From the NCBI RefSeq assembly GCF_017901135.1, contig NZ_CP072801.1:2108001-2172000 (forward strand): a DNA stretch of 64,000 nt, read 5' to 3'. Within the stretch, counting starts at the first letter, position 1. Each line of letters opens with the position of its first letter. Shown here piece after piece: positions 39,701 through 50,145 of this stretch. The notes beneath the pieces were generated by a model. The model worked only from the letters and a program-made list of their open reading frames with translations, was not told the origin of the DNA and did not search any database. The DNA is from Thiothrix litoralis. Lineage in GTDB: Bacteria; Pseudomonadota; Gammaproteobacteria; Thiotrichales; Thiotrichaceae. Both the position numbers and the translations under genes were made by a program.

Positions 39701-42700
39701 TCAATAAATAGAGGTTATTTTAACCTCAACGTAATGCTCAATATGGTCATCCAGCAAGGGAATAATACCGTCAGGCTGATTCACACCATCCAATGTCACC
39801 CTACTGTCATTATCTTCAGCGTTTAATAGCGAAATCACAATGTGGTAAAGCGTTTCCCGATAACGATACAGCATTTTGAATCCCGCCCAGTCTGGCGGTA
39901 AACACGGCTCAAAGCGTAAGCTATCGCCTTCGCGCCGCAATCCCAGCAACGATTCGGTGATCAGCCGGTACATCCAGCTTGCCGAACCGGTGTACCACGT
40001 CCAACCACCACGCCCGGTATGCGGTGCAATGCCATACACATCCGCCGCTACCACGTATGGCTCGACCTTGTAGGTGGCGATGCCATCTGCGGATGTCCCA
40101 TGGTTCACAGGATTGATCATGCCCAGCAATTCCCACGCACGTTCGCTGTCGCCTAAACGGGCAAACGCCATCGCAGCCCAAATCGCGGCATGGGTGTATT
40201 GCCCACCGTTTTCGCGCACCCCCGGCACATAGCCCCGAATATAACCGGGGTTCAAGTCAGACGTATTGAACGGCGGGTCTAACAATTGCACCAGCGCATG
40301 ATCGCGGCGCACCAGATGGGTATTCAGCGATTGCATGGCCTGTAAGCTGCGTTCCGGCGAACCGATCCCGGAGAGTACCGACCAACTTTGTGCAATCGAA
40401 TCAATCTGGCATTCCGGGTTAGTGCTGGAACCCAACGGCGTGCCGTCATCGAAGTAAGCGCGGCGATACCATTCGCCATCCCAGCCGTGACGCTCAAGAT
40501 TCTGGTGCAATTGGTAACGTTCCTGCTGGCAACGTTCAGCGAAAGGAATGTCATTGTGCAGCCGTGCCAGTTCGGCAAATTGCCCCAGCACTTCGCACAG
40601 GAAAAAGCCCAGCCAGATGCTTTCGCCCTTGCCCTCGATGCCGACCAGATTCATGCCATCGTTCCAGTCGCCCGACCCCATCAGCGGCAAACCGTGTTCA
40701 CCCAAGCGCAAGCCGTGCAAAATGGCGCGGACACAGTGCTGGTACAGGCTGGCAACTTCAGCAGAATGCCCCGGCAAGTCGTAGTACGAATCTTCCCCGG
40801 CATTCACCGCCCGCCCGCTGAGGAAACCGCGTGGCTCATCCAGCACTGCCCTGTCGCCCGTAGTCAGGATGTAACGGCACGTCACCAGCGGCAACCACAA
40901 ATAATCATCGGAACACTGGGTGCGCACGCCCCGGTCGGATGGCGGATGCCACCAATGCTGCACATCGCCTTCCGCAAACTGATGCCCCGCACACAGCAGC
41001 AAATGCTCACGAACTTTATCCGGTTCGGCATGAACCAGCGCCATCACATCCTGCAACTGATCGCGGAAACCGAATGCGCCACCGGATTGGTAATAACCGC
41101 TGCGCCCCCACAAACGGCAACCCAGCGTCTGGTACAACAGCCAGCCGTTGGCCAGCATGTTCACCGCCGCATCGGGCGTTTCCACCTGCACCGTGCTCAA
41201 GGTTTTTACCCAATAATCCTGCACCTGTTTGAGGGCATTGCGGGTGGCCTCTACCCCACGGAAACGTTGCACCAAGGCTTGAGCATCGTGCATATCACGC
41301 CCCGCGCCGAGCTTGAAGACAATTTCCCGCTCGTGTCCCGCTGCCAGTTCAAACGACACCTGAATAGCCGCGCAAGGGTCAAGTGCTGCGCCGACTTTGC
41401 CGGACAGGTAAGCCCGTTGCAGTGCCGCCGGGTGACGCAGCGTGCCATTGCGCCCGATGAATTCGGCACGGTCGCCCGTGAAGGTGTGATTCCTATCATC
41501 CACGGCGAAAAACGCTACCCGTTCCGCAAATTCCATGCTGTAAGGGTTGCGGGCGAATAATGCGCCGATAGGGGCGGTACATTCGGTAATGATATGCGGG
41601 GCTGATTTCGGGGTTAAATCGCCCAGCACCCATTCCACGTAACCCGTCGCCGAAAGCTGGCGGGTGCGGCCTGAGGCGTTGCGCACCTTCAATACCGAGA
41701 ATTTGACCGAGGCATCCAGCGCTACAAACACCGTGAGTTCCGAATAAATGCCGTTTTCGTTGTGTTCAAACACGCTGTAGCCAAAACCGTGGCGGCTGAT
41801 ATACGCCCCCGCTCCCGGACACGGTAACGCGGTGGGCGACCAGAACTCGCCGCTGTCTTCATCACGCAAATACAGGGCTTCGCCGCTTAAATCGCTCACC
41901 GGGTCGTTATGCCACGGGGTCAGGCGGTATTCGTGGGCATTTTCGCGCCATGTATACGCCTGTCCGCTCTCGGAAATCACCGTGCCAAAGTGAGGATTAG
42001 CCAGCACATTCACCCACGGCGCGGGTGTCGTCTGGTCGGCGGCGGGGGTCATCACGTATTCGCGCCCATCAGCGGTGAAGCCGCCCAAGCCGTTGAACAG
42101 GATCAGGTCGTCACGCGGCAACAAACTGCCCACAGCTTGCGGGTCATGGAAAGGATAACGGCTGGGTTTGAAAGGCGGCACGCGCACCTCCGTCAAGCTC
42201 CAGCGATTCACTTGATCCGTCAGCGAACCTTTGCTGTCACTGAGAATGGCGCGGGCAACGGATTGGATCAGGATGCGGTCTTCGCTGGAAATCTGGTCAG
42301 CATGGCGTACAAAAATACCACCGGGGCGGTCGATCACGTGCGCTTCCACACCCCACGCAATCAGCCCCATGATTTGTTCTTGCAGCACCTGACGGTAGCC
42401 TTCGCGGTCTTCGTTCCAGATCACCAGATCGACCGTTAAGCCTTTCAAGCGCCAGTACGCATGGGCTTTGACCAACTGGCGTACCAGCTCGATATTGTCC
42501 AGATCCTTGATTTGCAACAGCACAATCGGCAAGTCGCCGGAAATGGCGTGCGCCCACAGGCCGGATTGCCCCCGGTGATTGCTGATCAAGGTGCTGGCAT
42601 CCGCCCGCAGCAAGGCGTGAGAATAAATCACTAAATTGGCCAAGCGTGCATAGAGTTGCGCTTCCGCTTCGCTGGCATTGAGCTGGCGTAATACCACTTG

Positions 42701-45700
42701 GCTGTGCGTCCACGCCAGATCGAATACGCGGTTAGCGAGGCGGCGGTCACGGTATTTTTCCACCAGTTGCAAGCTAGCTTCACGGGTAGCGGCAATGCCG
42801 ATGACCATATCGAGCGTGACCGAGGCTTCGGGTTCGAGGGTAATGCGGTGGCGGATGGCGACGATGGGGTCAAGCACTGCGCCCACGCTGCCGGACAGAT
42901 GATCGACGGCGGTCATGGCGTGCGGGGCAACGAGGGTTTTGCCCCGCCCAATGAATTGCGCCCGGTCGGTTTCATAGGAAATGCCGCTGGAATCGCCTTC
43001 ATGTACCGCCATTAAATGGAATAGCCACGGGCTGTGTTCATCGAGGGCGCGCGGGCGACGGGTACACAGAATGGCTTGCAACGGGTCAACGATTTCGGTT
43101 TGCACAAACAGCTTGCTGAACGCCGGGTGCAAGGTGTCAGAAGCCGCTGAAGCCAACACAACTTCGGCGTAACTGGTGACTTCAATGGTACGGCGTAGCG
43201 GTGAGTCATTGGTGATACGCACCCGGCGCAATTCAATGTCGTCTTCCGGCGACACCACAATGTCGAGGTGCGTATCGAAATCGTGGTCACGGCGACGGAA
43301 TTCCGCACGACCTTCCGAGAAAATCGCTTCGTAATGCTCTGCCGGAACCAGTGTGGGTTGATGTGCGGTTGACCAGAATGCGCCACTCGCTACGTCACGG
43401 ATGTAACAGAACGTGCCCCAATGATCGCGGGTAGTGTCTTCGTGCCAGCGCGTGACAGCCAAATCTTTGCAACGGCTGTAACCGCCACCGGCATTGGTCA
43501 CCATGACGTGATAATGCCCGTTGGAAAGCAACTGCACTTCCGGGAGCAACGTATTCGGGTTATTGAGGACGCGGATAGGGATTTGCGGTTCGCTGGAAGC
43601 CAGCAGAATTTCGGAAACTTCCGCCGCTTGCGTATAGAAGGCGGTGGCTTTGGGAATGCGTTCTTGCAGCAACAACAGCGTCGCCTGAAACGGCGGATTC
43701 GCCGCAAAACGGCGTTGCATCGGCCGATCCAGCAGCAAATAAGCCAGTGCCAACAAACTCATGCCTTGATGGTGCGCCATGAACGACTGGATCACGACCC
43801 GCTCTTCCCCGCGCCGTTGCCGGGAGGGGGTGTAATCGACCGCCTCGTAAAAGCCAAATTTGCCCACCATGCCATCAGCCGCGAGGCGTTGCAGGTTTTG
43901 GCAGGCCGCTTCGGGGTCAACCATCAGCGCCATCGCCGAGGCATACGGAGCAATCACCAAATCTTCCGCCAGCCCGCGTTTCAACCCCAAACCGGGTACA
44001 CCGAACGCTCGGTATTGGTAATTGAGATGCACATCGACGATGTTATAGCCGGATTCCGACGTACCCCACGGCACGCCGCGCTGCTTGCCATACGCAATCT
44101 GGCGTTGCACCACTGCATGGTAGGTCTGGTCAATCAGGGTATTGGCATAGGTTGGCATCACCAGCAAGGGCATCAGGTATTCAAACATCGAGCCGCTCCA
44201 CGACAGCAGCGTTGGCTCGCCATCGGTGGTAATCAGCAGCCGCCCTAAGGCAAACCAGCTTTCTTGCGGCACTTGTTGCTGTGCAATCGTCACGAAACTG
44301 CACAGCCGCGCTTCCGAGGCCAGCAAGTCGTAATAACTCGCGTCGCGGTGGCGTTCCGTCACGTTGTAGCCAATAGCAAACAAGCGGCGCGGCTTGTCGT
44401 AAAGGAAATCGTATTGCATACACGCCAGAGCACTGGCCTGTAACGCCAATTGTTCCAGCGCCGCGATGCGCTCCTGCGCCTGCTGACGGCTGGCCGGAAT
44501 CAGCAACAATTCCCGCAAGGTCGGAATGCCCGCAAAGTCATCACCCACCCCATCCGGCACCAGCAGGCGCAAATCATCCAGATGCGCCCGACACTGCCAA
44601 GCCAAAGCAAGCGCCCATTCGCTGGTATCGCCTACCGCAAGGTCGCTGAGGTGTTCCAAGCAGCGCTTGACCGCTGTGAGTGTGGTTGGGCGCGTGCTAG
44701 CCGCCGCTTCCAACGCCGTGCGCAGCGGAATCAAGGGTGGTGGCGTCAGATCAGACGTATTATCCAGCAAAACCCCGACCGTATCTTGCAAGCCTTCCAG
44801 CCAACGCACCGCCAGAATCGGTTGATCCGGCAAAGCCAGCAACCCCGGTTGCAAGGTCAGCAAATGACCACCCAGATTGCCGCTATCCACCGTGGACACG
44901 TACATCGGCAACAAGGGTTGCAGCGATTGCGTGTCATACCAGTTGTAAAAATGCCCGTGGTAACGCTCCAGACGCTCCATTGTGCGTAACGTATTCGCAG
45001 TGCGCTCAATCAGCCCACCCAGCGGCAAGTAACCAAAATCGTAAGCCGCCAAATTCGCCAACAACGCCATGCCCATATTGGTCGGCGAAGTACGGTGCGC
45101 CACGCCCACCTCACGGTACACCTGATAGTTATCCGGCGGCAGCCAGTTATCTTGCACCCCGACCAAATGCTCAAAGTAAGCCCACGTCTTGCGGGCAGTC
45201 TTCCGCAAAAACACGGTCTGGTCTGGTGTAAGCTTGCTGGTACGCCGAGCCAGTGGTTCACTCACCCACCAAAGGATGGCAGGCGCTAACCACCACGCCA
45301 GCAGGATAGGCGCTGCCACCAGCAAGGCTTCCGGGCGGGTCAGTACCAAATACAAGCCAGCGGTCACGGCAATGAATGGCGCAATCCACATGGTGCGGTA
45401 AGTATCCACCAGCTTGGTGCTGTCGCGGTTGGCTTCGCTCGACGGGTTCCATTCCAGCAGCCGTTGCTTGGAAACTCCCATCCGCCACAGCGTGCGTAGA
45501 ATCGCATCCAGACTGAAATAGGCTTCGTATGGCAAGCAAATCAGCGTCAGTGCTGCTTGGGAAAAATGCCCTTCCGCCGCCCGCATTTCAGCCGCAAGGT
45601 GTTGGCTCAGTAGCAGATCCGTCGGTTTGCGCACCAGACTCAACAAGGACGCACTCACCGAGGGAATCAGCAAAATCGCCAGCACTGCCAGCGTCCAGAA

Positions 45701-48262
45701 ACCCGCGTCTGGCAACACTGTCCAGCCCAGCAGCAACAACAGCGTCAAGGCCGCCGCCGTAAGACTGCGCCGCAGGTTGTCGAATACTTTCCAGCGTGAC
45801 AGCCACGACAACGGGTTTTTGTGGCGCTTTTGCCCCAAGCCCGACACGGTGGGTAATAACCAGCCCAGTAACTGCCAGTCACCGCGAATCCAGCGATGCC
45901 GACGGTTCACATCGGCACTGTAACGGTTGGGATATTCTTCATACAACAACACATCACTGAGCAGCCCTGATCGCGCATAACAGCCTTCCAGTAGGTCGTG
46001 GCTGAGAATGCGGTTTTCCGGCAGCCGTTCGCCCAAGGCTTGCTCGAACGCATCCACGTCGTAGATGCCTTTACCGATGAACGAGCCTTCGTTAAACACA
46101 TCCTGATACACATCAGAAACGGCGCGGGTGTAAGGGTCGATGCCAGAATCGCCGCCATACAAACGGGCATAATGCGACAGGTTCGGAGCGGAAAGGCTCA
46201 CGCTGACGCAGGGTTGCAAGATGCCGTAACCTTGCGTCACCCGTTGTTTGGCAGGGTCGTAAACCGCGTGGTTGAGCGGATGCGCCAGCGTGCCGACGAA
46301 TTGGCGAGCAGCGTCACGCGGAAGCTGGGTATCGGTGTCGAGGGTAATCACGTACTTGACCCCAGCGAGCGGCGTGATGTCCCCCACGATCAGCGCGAAA
46401 GCGTCTTTTGCACCGCCGCGTAGCAGCGCATTCAAATCCGCCAGTTTGCCGCGTTTACGTTCGTAGCCCATCCACACTTGAGCGTGTGGATTCCAGCGGC
46501 GCGGGCGGTGAAACAGGAAGAAAGTGTCACCCGATTCGCCCGGATATTTGGCATTCAGATGGTCGATGCCCGTTTGGGCTAGCTGCAACAGCGCCGCATC
46601 GCCTGCCAGCACTTCTTCCGGCGCGTCCAGAAAATCGGTCAACAGCCCAAAATGCAGGTGGGCATCCCGATTGGCGAGGAAGCGGACTTCCAACGTCTCC
46701 ATCATGCTTTCAATGCTGGCAGCGTTACTCAGCATAGTGGGCACAACCACCAAGGTGCGCGACGGCAGCGGAATACCCTCGGAAAAGTCCATGCGCGGTA
46801 AGGCATACGGGGTAGTCAGCAAGGTTGCCAGCCAGTTCACCAGCGCCACCGACAGGTAGCTTGTAGCTAGCGCCGACAAGATACCCAGCAGCACGAGATG
46901 CCAACCCTGTACACCCTCGGCATGGGCTTGCAGCAATAAACCGCCGGTAAACAGCAGCGTCAGCAGCGCAATACCGCCCACAAAGGAGAGCAGAGGTAAG
47001 CAGCAAACCACCCGTTGCAGTTTCGCGAGTAAGGGTAGCCGTGTTTGTGCGGCTTGTTCGAGCTGGGGTAAGCCCGCGTCGATCAGGTAAAAGCCAACGT
47101 GTGCGGTACGATCAGTTTCGCCATGACTTGCTGCGGCGGCGTGCGCCAATTGCACGGCTAATTGCGCGACTTCGCCTTCGGAATAATCGGTGTATTTGGC
47201 AATTTTTTCCACTACGTGGCGGTAGCGGTCGCGGGTGGCAAAATCCATGGCGCGGTAAGCACTGCCGGGGTCGTTGCACAGGGTTTGCTCGACCACGCTC
47301 ATGGTTTCGACGAATGCCTGCCAATCCATCGAGCCAAGAAAGCGCAGGCTGCCGATGCTGTTGCCGATCGACACTTGATCAGCGGCTTGTTGCTGGCTTT
47401 CGATCTGCACCAGTTGCTCAATGGTCAGGTGTGATTCTGCCAGCAATTGCTCGATCCAGCTCAATGGCAAGCCCAACGCGGCACTCTGCCATTGCAGGCG
47501 GCGCACCAATTCCGCCACAAACGGGGTGGTCATCGGCGGGTTGGAACGCGCCATATCCGCAATGACAATAATCAGGCTTTTGGGGTCTTGTTCCGCTGCC
47601 TCAACCATGCGATTTGCCCACGTATCGGCCAGATCCTGGTCAATTTTGTCAGCCGTAATCCGTGCGGCAATGCGCCGCAGGTTTTCGATCAGTGCCAAGC
47701 GTAACATGATGGGGATTGCCCACAACTCCCCCAGCTTGAGGGGTGTGACGCTCTGGTAAGCCGTGACGAAACGGCTGAGGCTGTCAGGGTCAACGCGCCC
47801 ATCGCCGTGTGCAATGTTTTCCAGCGCAATGTCATACACACGCGGCAATCCGCTGGATACGCCGTCCGACAAACGCGGCAGTTCGCGGCTGTAACCTTGC
47901 GGCAAATGGCGTTTGGCGGTGCGGATTTGCTCATCTATCAAATAGAAATTGTCCAGCAACCATTCACCCGCCGGGGTGAGCCTGCGGTTGGCACTGACCG
48001 TGGCGGTTAACACGCGGGAACATTCCACCAGCACGGCTTCGTTGTCAGAGAGGCGGTCAAGAAGTTGATCCTGCACCGATTGTTGGGTGAGGTGGTGCGT
48101 GTCTGCCAAGGTTCTGCCGTGGCGTTCCATCTGGTCGGCGCTGAAGAGTTCGGCACGTAACGGTTGGGTTTCTTTGGTGTGATCCCGCACTGCATTGACA
48201 CGGAAAGATTGCGCCCCCCAGACACGGATACTGCTTAACAGGGTTTTAGGCTTGGCTTTCAT
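39701..48262 (-). CDS. ndvB: Cyclic beta-glucan synthase (NdvB/ChvB type)
   Basis: 2853 residues, the size of NdvB/ChvB. The N-terminal part is helical and cytosolic. A first membrane group (LLSFVGGIALLTLLFTGGLL) precedes a glycosyltransferase domain with LVVVPTMLSNAASIE, KYVITLDTDTQLPRDAA and RHRWIRGDWQLLGWL. A second membrane group follows. The C-terminal part shows repeated carbohydrate-binding modules and a GH94-like phosphorylase domain (GSGDWNDGMNLVG, WTWYTGSASWMYR). These enzymes make periplasmic cyclic beta-1,2-glucans that buffer osmotic pressure. It starts in ATGA with the AI-2E-type transporter gene, last in an envelope-stress operon. Confidence 0.93.
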   Translation of the reverse strand: MKAKPKTLLSSIRVWGAQSFRVNAVRDHTKETQPLRAELFSADQMERHGRTLADTHHLTQQSVQDQLLDRLSDNEAVLVECSRVLTATVSANRRLTPAGEWLLDNFYLIDEQIRTAKRHLPQGYSRELPRLSDGVSSGLPRVYDIALENIAHGDGRVDPDSLSRFVTAYQSVTPLKLGELWAIPIMLRLALIENLRRIAARITADKIDQDLADTWANRMVEAAEQDPKSLIIVIADMARSNPPMTTPFVAELVRRLQWQSAALGLPLSWIEQLLAESHLTIEQLVQIESQQQAADQVSIGNSIGSLRFLGSMDWQAFVETMSVVEQTLCNDPGSAYRAMDFATRDRYRHVVEKIAKYTDYSEGEVAQLAVQLAHAAAASHGETDRTAHVGFYLIDAGLPQLEQAAQTRLPLLAKLQRVVCCLPLLSFVGGIALLTLLFTGGLLLQAHAEGVQGWHLVLLGILSALATSYLSVALVNWLATLLTTPYALPRMDFSEGIPLPSRTLVVVPTMLSNAASIESMMETLEVRFLANRDAHLHFGLLTDFLDAPEEVLAGDAALLQLAQTGIDHLNAKYPGESGDTFFLFHRPRRWNPHAQVWMGYERKRGKLADLNALLRGGAKDAFALIVGDITPLAGVKYVITLDTDTQLPRDAARQFVGTLAHPLNHAVYDPAKQRVTQGYGILQPCVSVSLSAPNLSHYARLYGGDSGIDPYTRAVSDVYQDVFNEGSFIGKGIYDVDAFEQALGERLPENRILSHDLLEGCYARSGLLSDVLLYEEYPNRYSADVNRRHRWIRGDWQLLGWLLPTVSGLGQKRHKNPLSWLSRWKVFDNLRRSLTAAALTLLLLLGWTVLPDAGFWTLAVLAILLIPSVSASLLSLVRKPTDLLLSQHLAAEMRAAEGHFSQAALTLICLPYEAYFSLDAILRTLWRMGVSKQRLLEWNPSSEANRDSTKLVDTYRTMWIAPFIAVTAGLYLVLTRPEALLVAAPILLAWWLAPAILWWVSEPLARRTSKLTPDQTVFLRKTARKTWAYFEHLVGVQDNWLPPDNYQVYREVGVAHRTSPTNMGMALLANLAAYDFGYLPLGGLIERTANTLRTMERLERYHGHFYNWYDTQSLQPLLPMYVSTVDSGNLGGHLLTLQPGLLALPDQPILAVRWLEGLQDTVGVLLDNTSDLTPPPLIPLRTALEAAASTRPTTLTAVKRCLEHLSDLAVGDTSEWALALAWQCRAHLDDLRLLVPDGVGDDFAGIPTLRELLLIPASRQQAQERIAALEQLALQASALACMQYDFLYDKPRRLFAIGYNVTERHRDASYYDLLASEARLCSFVTIAQQQVPQESWFALGRLLITTDGEPTLLSWSGSMFEYLMPLLVMPTYANTLIDQTYHAVVQRQIAYGKQRGVPWGTSESGYNIVDVHLNYQYRAFGVPGLGLKRGLAEDLVIAPYASAMALMVDPEAACQNLQRLAADGMVGKFGFYEAVDYTPSRQRRGEERVVIQSFMAHHQGMSLLALAYLLLDRPMQRRFAANPPFQATLLLLQERIPKATAFYTQAAEVSEILLASSEPQIPIRVLNNPNTLLPEVQLLSNGHYHVMVTNAGGGYSRCKDLAVTRWHEDTTRDHWGTFCYIRDVASGAFWSTAHQPTLVPAEHYEAIFSEGRAEFRRRDHDFDTHLDIVVSPEDDIELRRVRITNDSPLRRTIEVTSYAEVVLASAASDTLHPAFSKLFVQTEIVDPLQAILCTRRPRALDEHSPWLFHLMAVHEGDSSGISYETDRAQFIGRGKTLVAPHAMTAVDHLSGSVGAVLDPIVAIRHRITLEPEASVTLDMVIGIAATREASLQLVEKYRDRRLANRVFDLAWTHSQVVLRQLNASEAEAQLYARLANLVIYSHALLRADASTLISNHRGQSGLWAHAISGDLPIVLLQIKDLDNIELVRQLVKAHAYWRLKGLTVDLVIWNEDREGYRQVLQEQIMGLIAWGVEAHVIDRPGGIFVRHADQISSEDRILIQSVARAILSDSKGSLTDQVNRWSLTEVRVPPFKPSRYPFHDPQAVGSLLPRDDLILFNGLGGFTADGREYVMTPAADQTTPAPWVNVLANPHFGTVISESGQAYTWRENAHEYRLTPWHNDPVSDLSGEALYLRDEDSGEFWSPTALPCPGAGAYISRHGFGYSVFEHNENGIYSELTVFVALDASVKFSVLKVRNASGRTRQLSATGYVEWVLGDLTPKSAPHIITECTAPIGALFARNPYSMEFAERVAFFAVDDRNHTFTGDRAEFIGRNGTLRHPAALQRAYLSGKVGAALDPCAAIQVSFELAAGHEREIVFKLGAGRDMHDAQALVQRFRGVEATRNALKQVQDYWVKTLSTVQVETPDAAVNMLANGWLLYQTLGCRLWGRSGYYQSGGAFGFRDQLQDVMALVHAEPDKVREHLLLCAGHQFAEGDVQHWWHPPSDRGVRTQCSDDYLWLPLVTCRYILTTGDRAVLDEPRGFLSGRAVNAGEDSYYDLPGHSAEVASLYQHCVRAILHGLRLGEHGLPLMGSGDWNDGMNLVGIEGKGESIWLGFFLCEVLGQFAELARLHNDIPFAERCQQERYQLHQNLERHGWDGEWYRRAYFDDGTPLGSSTNPECQIDSIAQSWSVLSGIGSPERSLQAMQSLNTHLVRRDHALVQLLDPPFNTSDLNPGYIRGYVPGVRENGGQYTHAAIWAAMAFARLGDSERAWELLGMINPVNHGTSADGIATYKVEPYVVAADVYGIAPHTGRGGWTWYTGSASWMYRLITESLLGLRREGDSLRFEPCLPPDWAGFKMLYRYRETLYHIVISLLNAEDNDSRVTLDGVNQPDGIIPLLDDHIEHYVEVKITSIY

Positions 48263-49317
48263 GCGGGATCTCTTGCTTGGTGGGTTTGGTCAAAGACGAT
48301 TTTCATGATCATCAATAGCGGTACAGCCATGAAAATACCGGCCATGCCCCATAACCATCCCAAGAACAGGATAAACAGAAAAATCAGGATGGGGTCGATG
48401 GTAAACAGCTTGCCCACGAACAAGGGCAATACAAACTCTTCCAGCAGGTTCAGCAGCACCAAGGCTAGGGGTGGCAGTAATATCTGGCCAAAATGATTGA
48501 ATGTCAGCAAGGAAACCAGCGTGATGATCACGAGGTTAATGGCCGCTCCAACATAGGGGATGTAATTGAGGACGGTGGCGGAGGCTCCCCAAACAATCGG
48601 GTTAGGCATACCCAATGCCCACATGGCAAGGGCTACCAGTACGCCAAGGCCGATATTGATGGCAGTAATCAGCAACAGGTAGTGACCAACCTGCTGTTGG
48701 GCTGCCTGAACAATGCGGATGACCGTTGCACTGGATTCCTTGCTGCCCCAATACTGGTTGGCGCTGTTGATGGTTGAATCACCAAAGGCCAACAGGAAGT
48801 ACAGCAACATCACAAAAGAGACGACCGACACCAAAAAGGATTGGGTATTGTCCAGCAGCATGAACAACATATTTGGCCCACGTATCACGACTTCACGTAC
48901 CGGGGCATTATTCCCGGCAGCCGCTATTTCCCCGAATTTATCCGTCGTCTCGCGCATATTGGCAATAGAGCTTTTGAATATGAGCAATTTATCTTCAATA
49001 TGTGTCAGTTCAGCAGGTAAACGCTCTACCCAAACACCAACAGGGTCGACAAGATAATTGGATGCCGTGACCATCAAGGTGGAGAACAATAGCAATATCA
49101 GAAAACTGCCAATCGTGCTGGGAATACGCATTTTTCTCAGGTAATTGACCGCAGGAGCCAATAAGAATGAGACAATGATTGCCAGTACAATCGGAATAAA
49201 AATGGATTTGGCAAGGTAGAGAACCACCCCCATGCTGATGATGAAAATACCCCATACGGGAACTTTCAATGTATTGGCCGAATTGCCTTCCATAGTATTT
49301 ATCCAATGTTCAAACAT
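48259..49317 (-). CDS. AI-2E/PerM family transporter
   Basis: 352 residues with about eight membrane helices. Typical family features are the early paired helices (VWGIFIISMGVVLYLAKSIF, ILAIIVSFLLAP), a soluble middle stretch and the conserved C-terminal FTIDPILIFLFILFLGWLWG and AGIFMAVPLLMIMKIVFDQ. Family members are described as AI-2 exporters or Na+/H+ antiporters; substrate unknown. The start overlaps the YqjK-like stop by 8 bases and its stop overlaps the glucan synthase start by 4, so it is firmly inside the operon. Confidence 0.9.
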   Translation of the reverse strand: MFEHWINTMEGNSANTLKVPVWGIFIISMGVVLYLAKSIFIPIVLAIIVSFLLAPAVNYLRKMRIPSTIGSFLILLLFSTLMVTASNYLVDPVGVWVERLPAELTHIEDKLLIFKSSIANMRETTDKFGEIAAAGNNAPVREVVIRGPNMLFMLLDNTQSFLVSVVSFVMLLYFLLAFGDSTINSANQYWGSKESSATVIRIVQAAQQQVGHYLLLITAINIGLGVLVALAMWALGMPNPIVWGASATVLNYIPYVGAAINLVIITLVSLLTFNHFGQILLPPLALVLLNLLEEFVLPLFVGKLFTIDPILIFLFILFLGWLWGMAGIFMAVPLLMIMKIVFDQTHQARDPA

Positions 49318-49528
49318 GCTTTAATAACTGCACCCCCAACCCCAACAAACTGGGGGATAATTGACCTTTATTAAGCTTTCCGAATAAAACGCCCACCAGA
49401 AGTGATACCCCGAGTGATTCAAGGGGATGCTTTTTGATAAAATCAAAATAGTCAGTATTGGCAGATGCGGTGCGTAATTGTTGTTTGGCTTCTGCTACTG
49501 TTGGCGATTTATATACCTCGTGAACCAT
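49310..49528 (-). CDS. Small membrane-associated protein (YqjK-like position), unknown
   Basis: 72 residues from the ATG at 49528, preceded by AGGAG 7 bases upstream. A soluble N-terminus (PTVAEAKQQLRTASANTDYF) is followed by HPLESLGVSLLVGVLFGKLN, a membrane segment like that of ElaB/YqjD-type tail regions. It overlaps the YqjE-like gene by 34 bases and the transporter gene by 8. By position it takes the place of yqjK in the elaB/yqjD-yqjE-yqjK order. Confidence 0.65.
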   Translation of the reverse strand: MVHEVYKSPTVAEAKQQLRTASANTDYFDFIKKHPLESLGVSLLVGVLFGKLNKGQLSPSLLGLGVQLLKHV

Positions 49529-49776
49529 ATCATTACTCCTGCTACTAGCAAGCAAACCGTTCCCATGATAAATAAAGCGCCTGCTGGCGATAAATAAAGG
49601 CTTAGCACTTGATAGCTGGCAGTCATAAAAAGCCCTGCTGCCACGATGATAAATAAGGTGGCAATCATCAGGTATAAAATCTGGCTGGTGGTCTGCAATA
49701 CTTTGCTTTGTAGCAAACGTCCTTCAGCTTCAGCCAAATCAAATAGACTAATAACAACGTCAGTCAGGGCTTTCAC
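49495..49776 (-). CDS. YqjE / phage-holin-superfamily membrane protein
   Basis: 93 residues: an amphipathic N-terminus (VVISLFDLAEAEGRLLQSKV) and two membrane helices (YLMIATLFIIVAAGLFM, LSPAGALFIMGTVCLLVAGV). This is the pattern of YqjE and Holin-X-type proteins usually found next to DUF883 proteins, as here. Probably an inner-membrane stress protein. Four bases separate it from the DUF883 gene. Confidence 0.8.
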   Translation of the reverse strand: MKALTDVVISLFDLAEAEGRLLQSKVLQTTSQILYLMIATLFIIVAAGLFMTASYQVLSLYLSPAGALFIMGTVCLLVAGVMIWFTRYINRQQ

Positions 49777-49780
49777 GGTT

Positions 49781-50098
49781 TTATTTGCCTTGCCCTAAAA
49801 CCTTAAAAAGGGCATAACCAACGCCGAAGGCAATCAACATACTGGCAACCGGGTTTTTACGGACATGCTCACTTACATCATGCAAGCCAGCATTACCAGC
49901 TTCGTACACGTCATGCAGCTTTTGTTCGGCTTGATCCTGATAATGCTCGGCTTTGCTTTCGATATTTTCAACCAAGGTGTCGGCGGTTTTTTCGGACTTG
50001 CTTTTCAGGGACTGTAACAGGTCATTTACTTGGGTGCGTAGTGCGTCAAATTCCTCTCGGAAGTCAATTTCCGTCGCTGTTATTTTGTGGTGTGGCAT
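49781..50098 (-). CDS. DUF883 family (ElaB/YqjD-like) membrane-anchored protein
   Basis: 105 residues. A long helical soluble part (FREEFDALRTQVNDLLQSLK, VENIESKAEHYQDQAEQKLH) is followed by VRKNPVASMLIAFGVGYALF, the DUF883 C-terminal membrane anchor with its VRxNP motif. E. coli ElaB and YqjD bind ribosomes and are stationary-phase induced; a similar role is likely. Confidence 0.88.
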   Translation of the reverse strand: MPHHKITATEIDFREEFDALRTQVNDLLQSLKSKSEKTADTLVENIESKAEHYQDQAEQKLHDVYEAGNAGLHDVSEHVRKNPVASMLIAFGVGYALFKVLGQGK

Positions 50099-50145
50099 GG
50101 TTTATTCTCCTTATAGAAAATTATCAGAATCCTGATTGCCAGGGG

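Noticed and set aside
40388-41560. 390-codon plus-strand frame inside the glucan synthase region
   Set aside because: Antisense shadow; the synthase frame on the minus strand is continuous and family-like.
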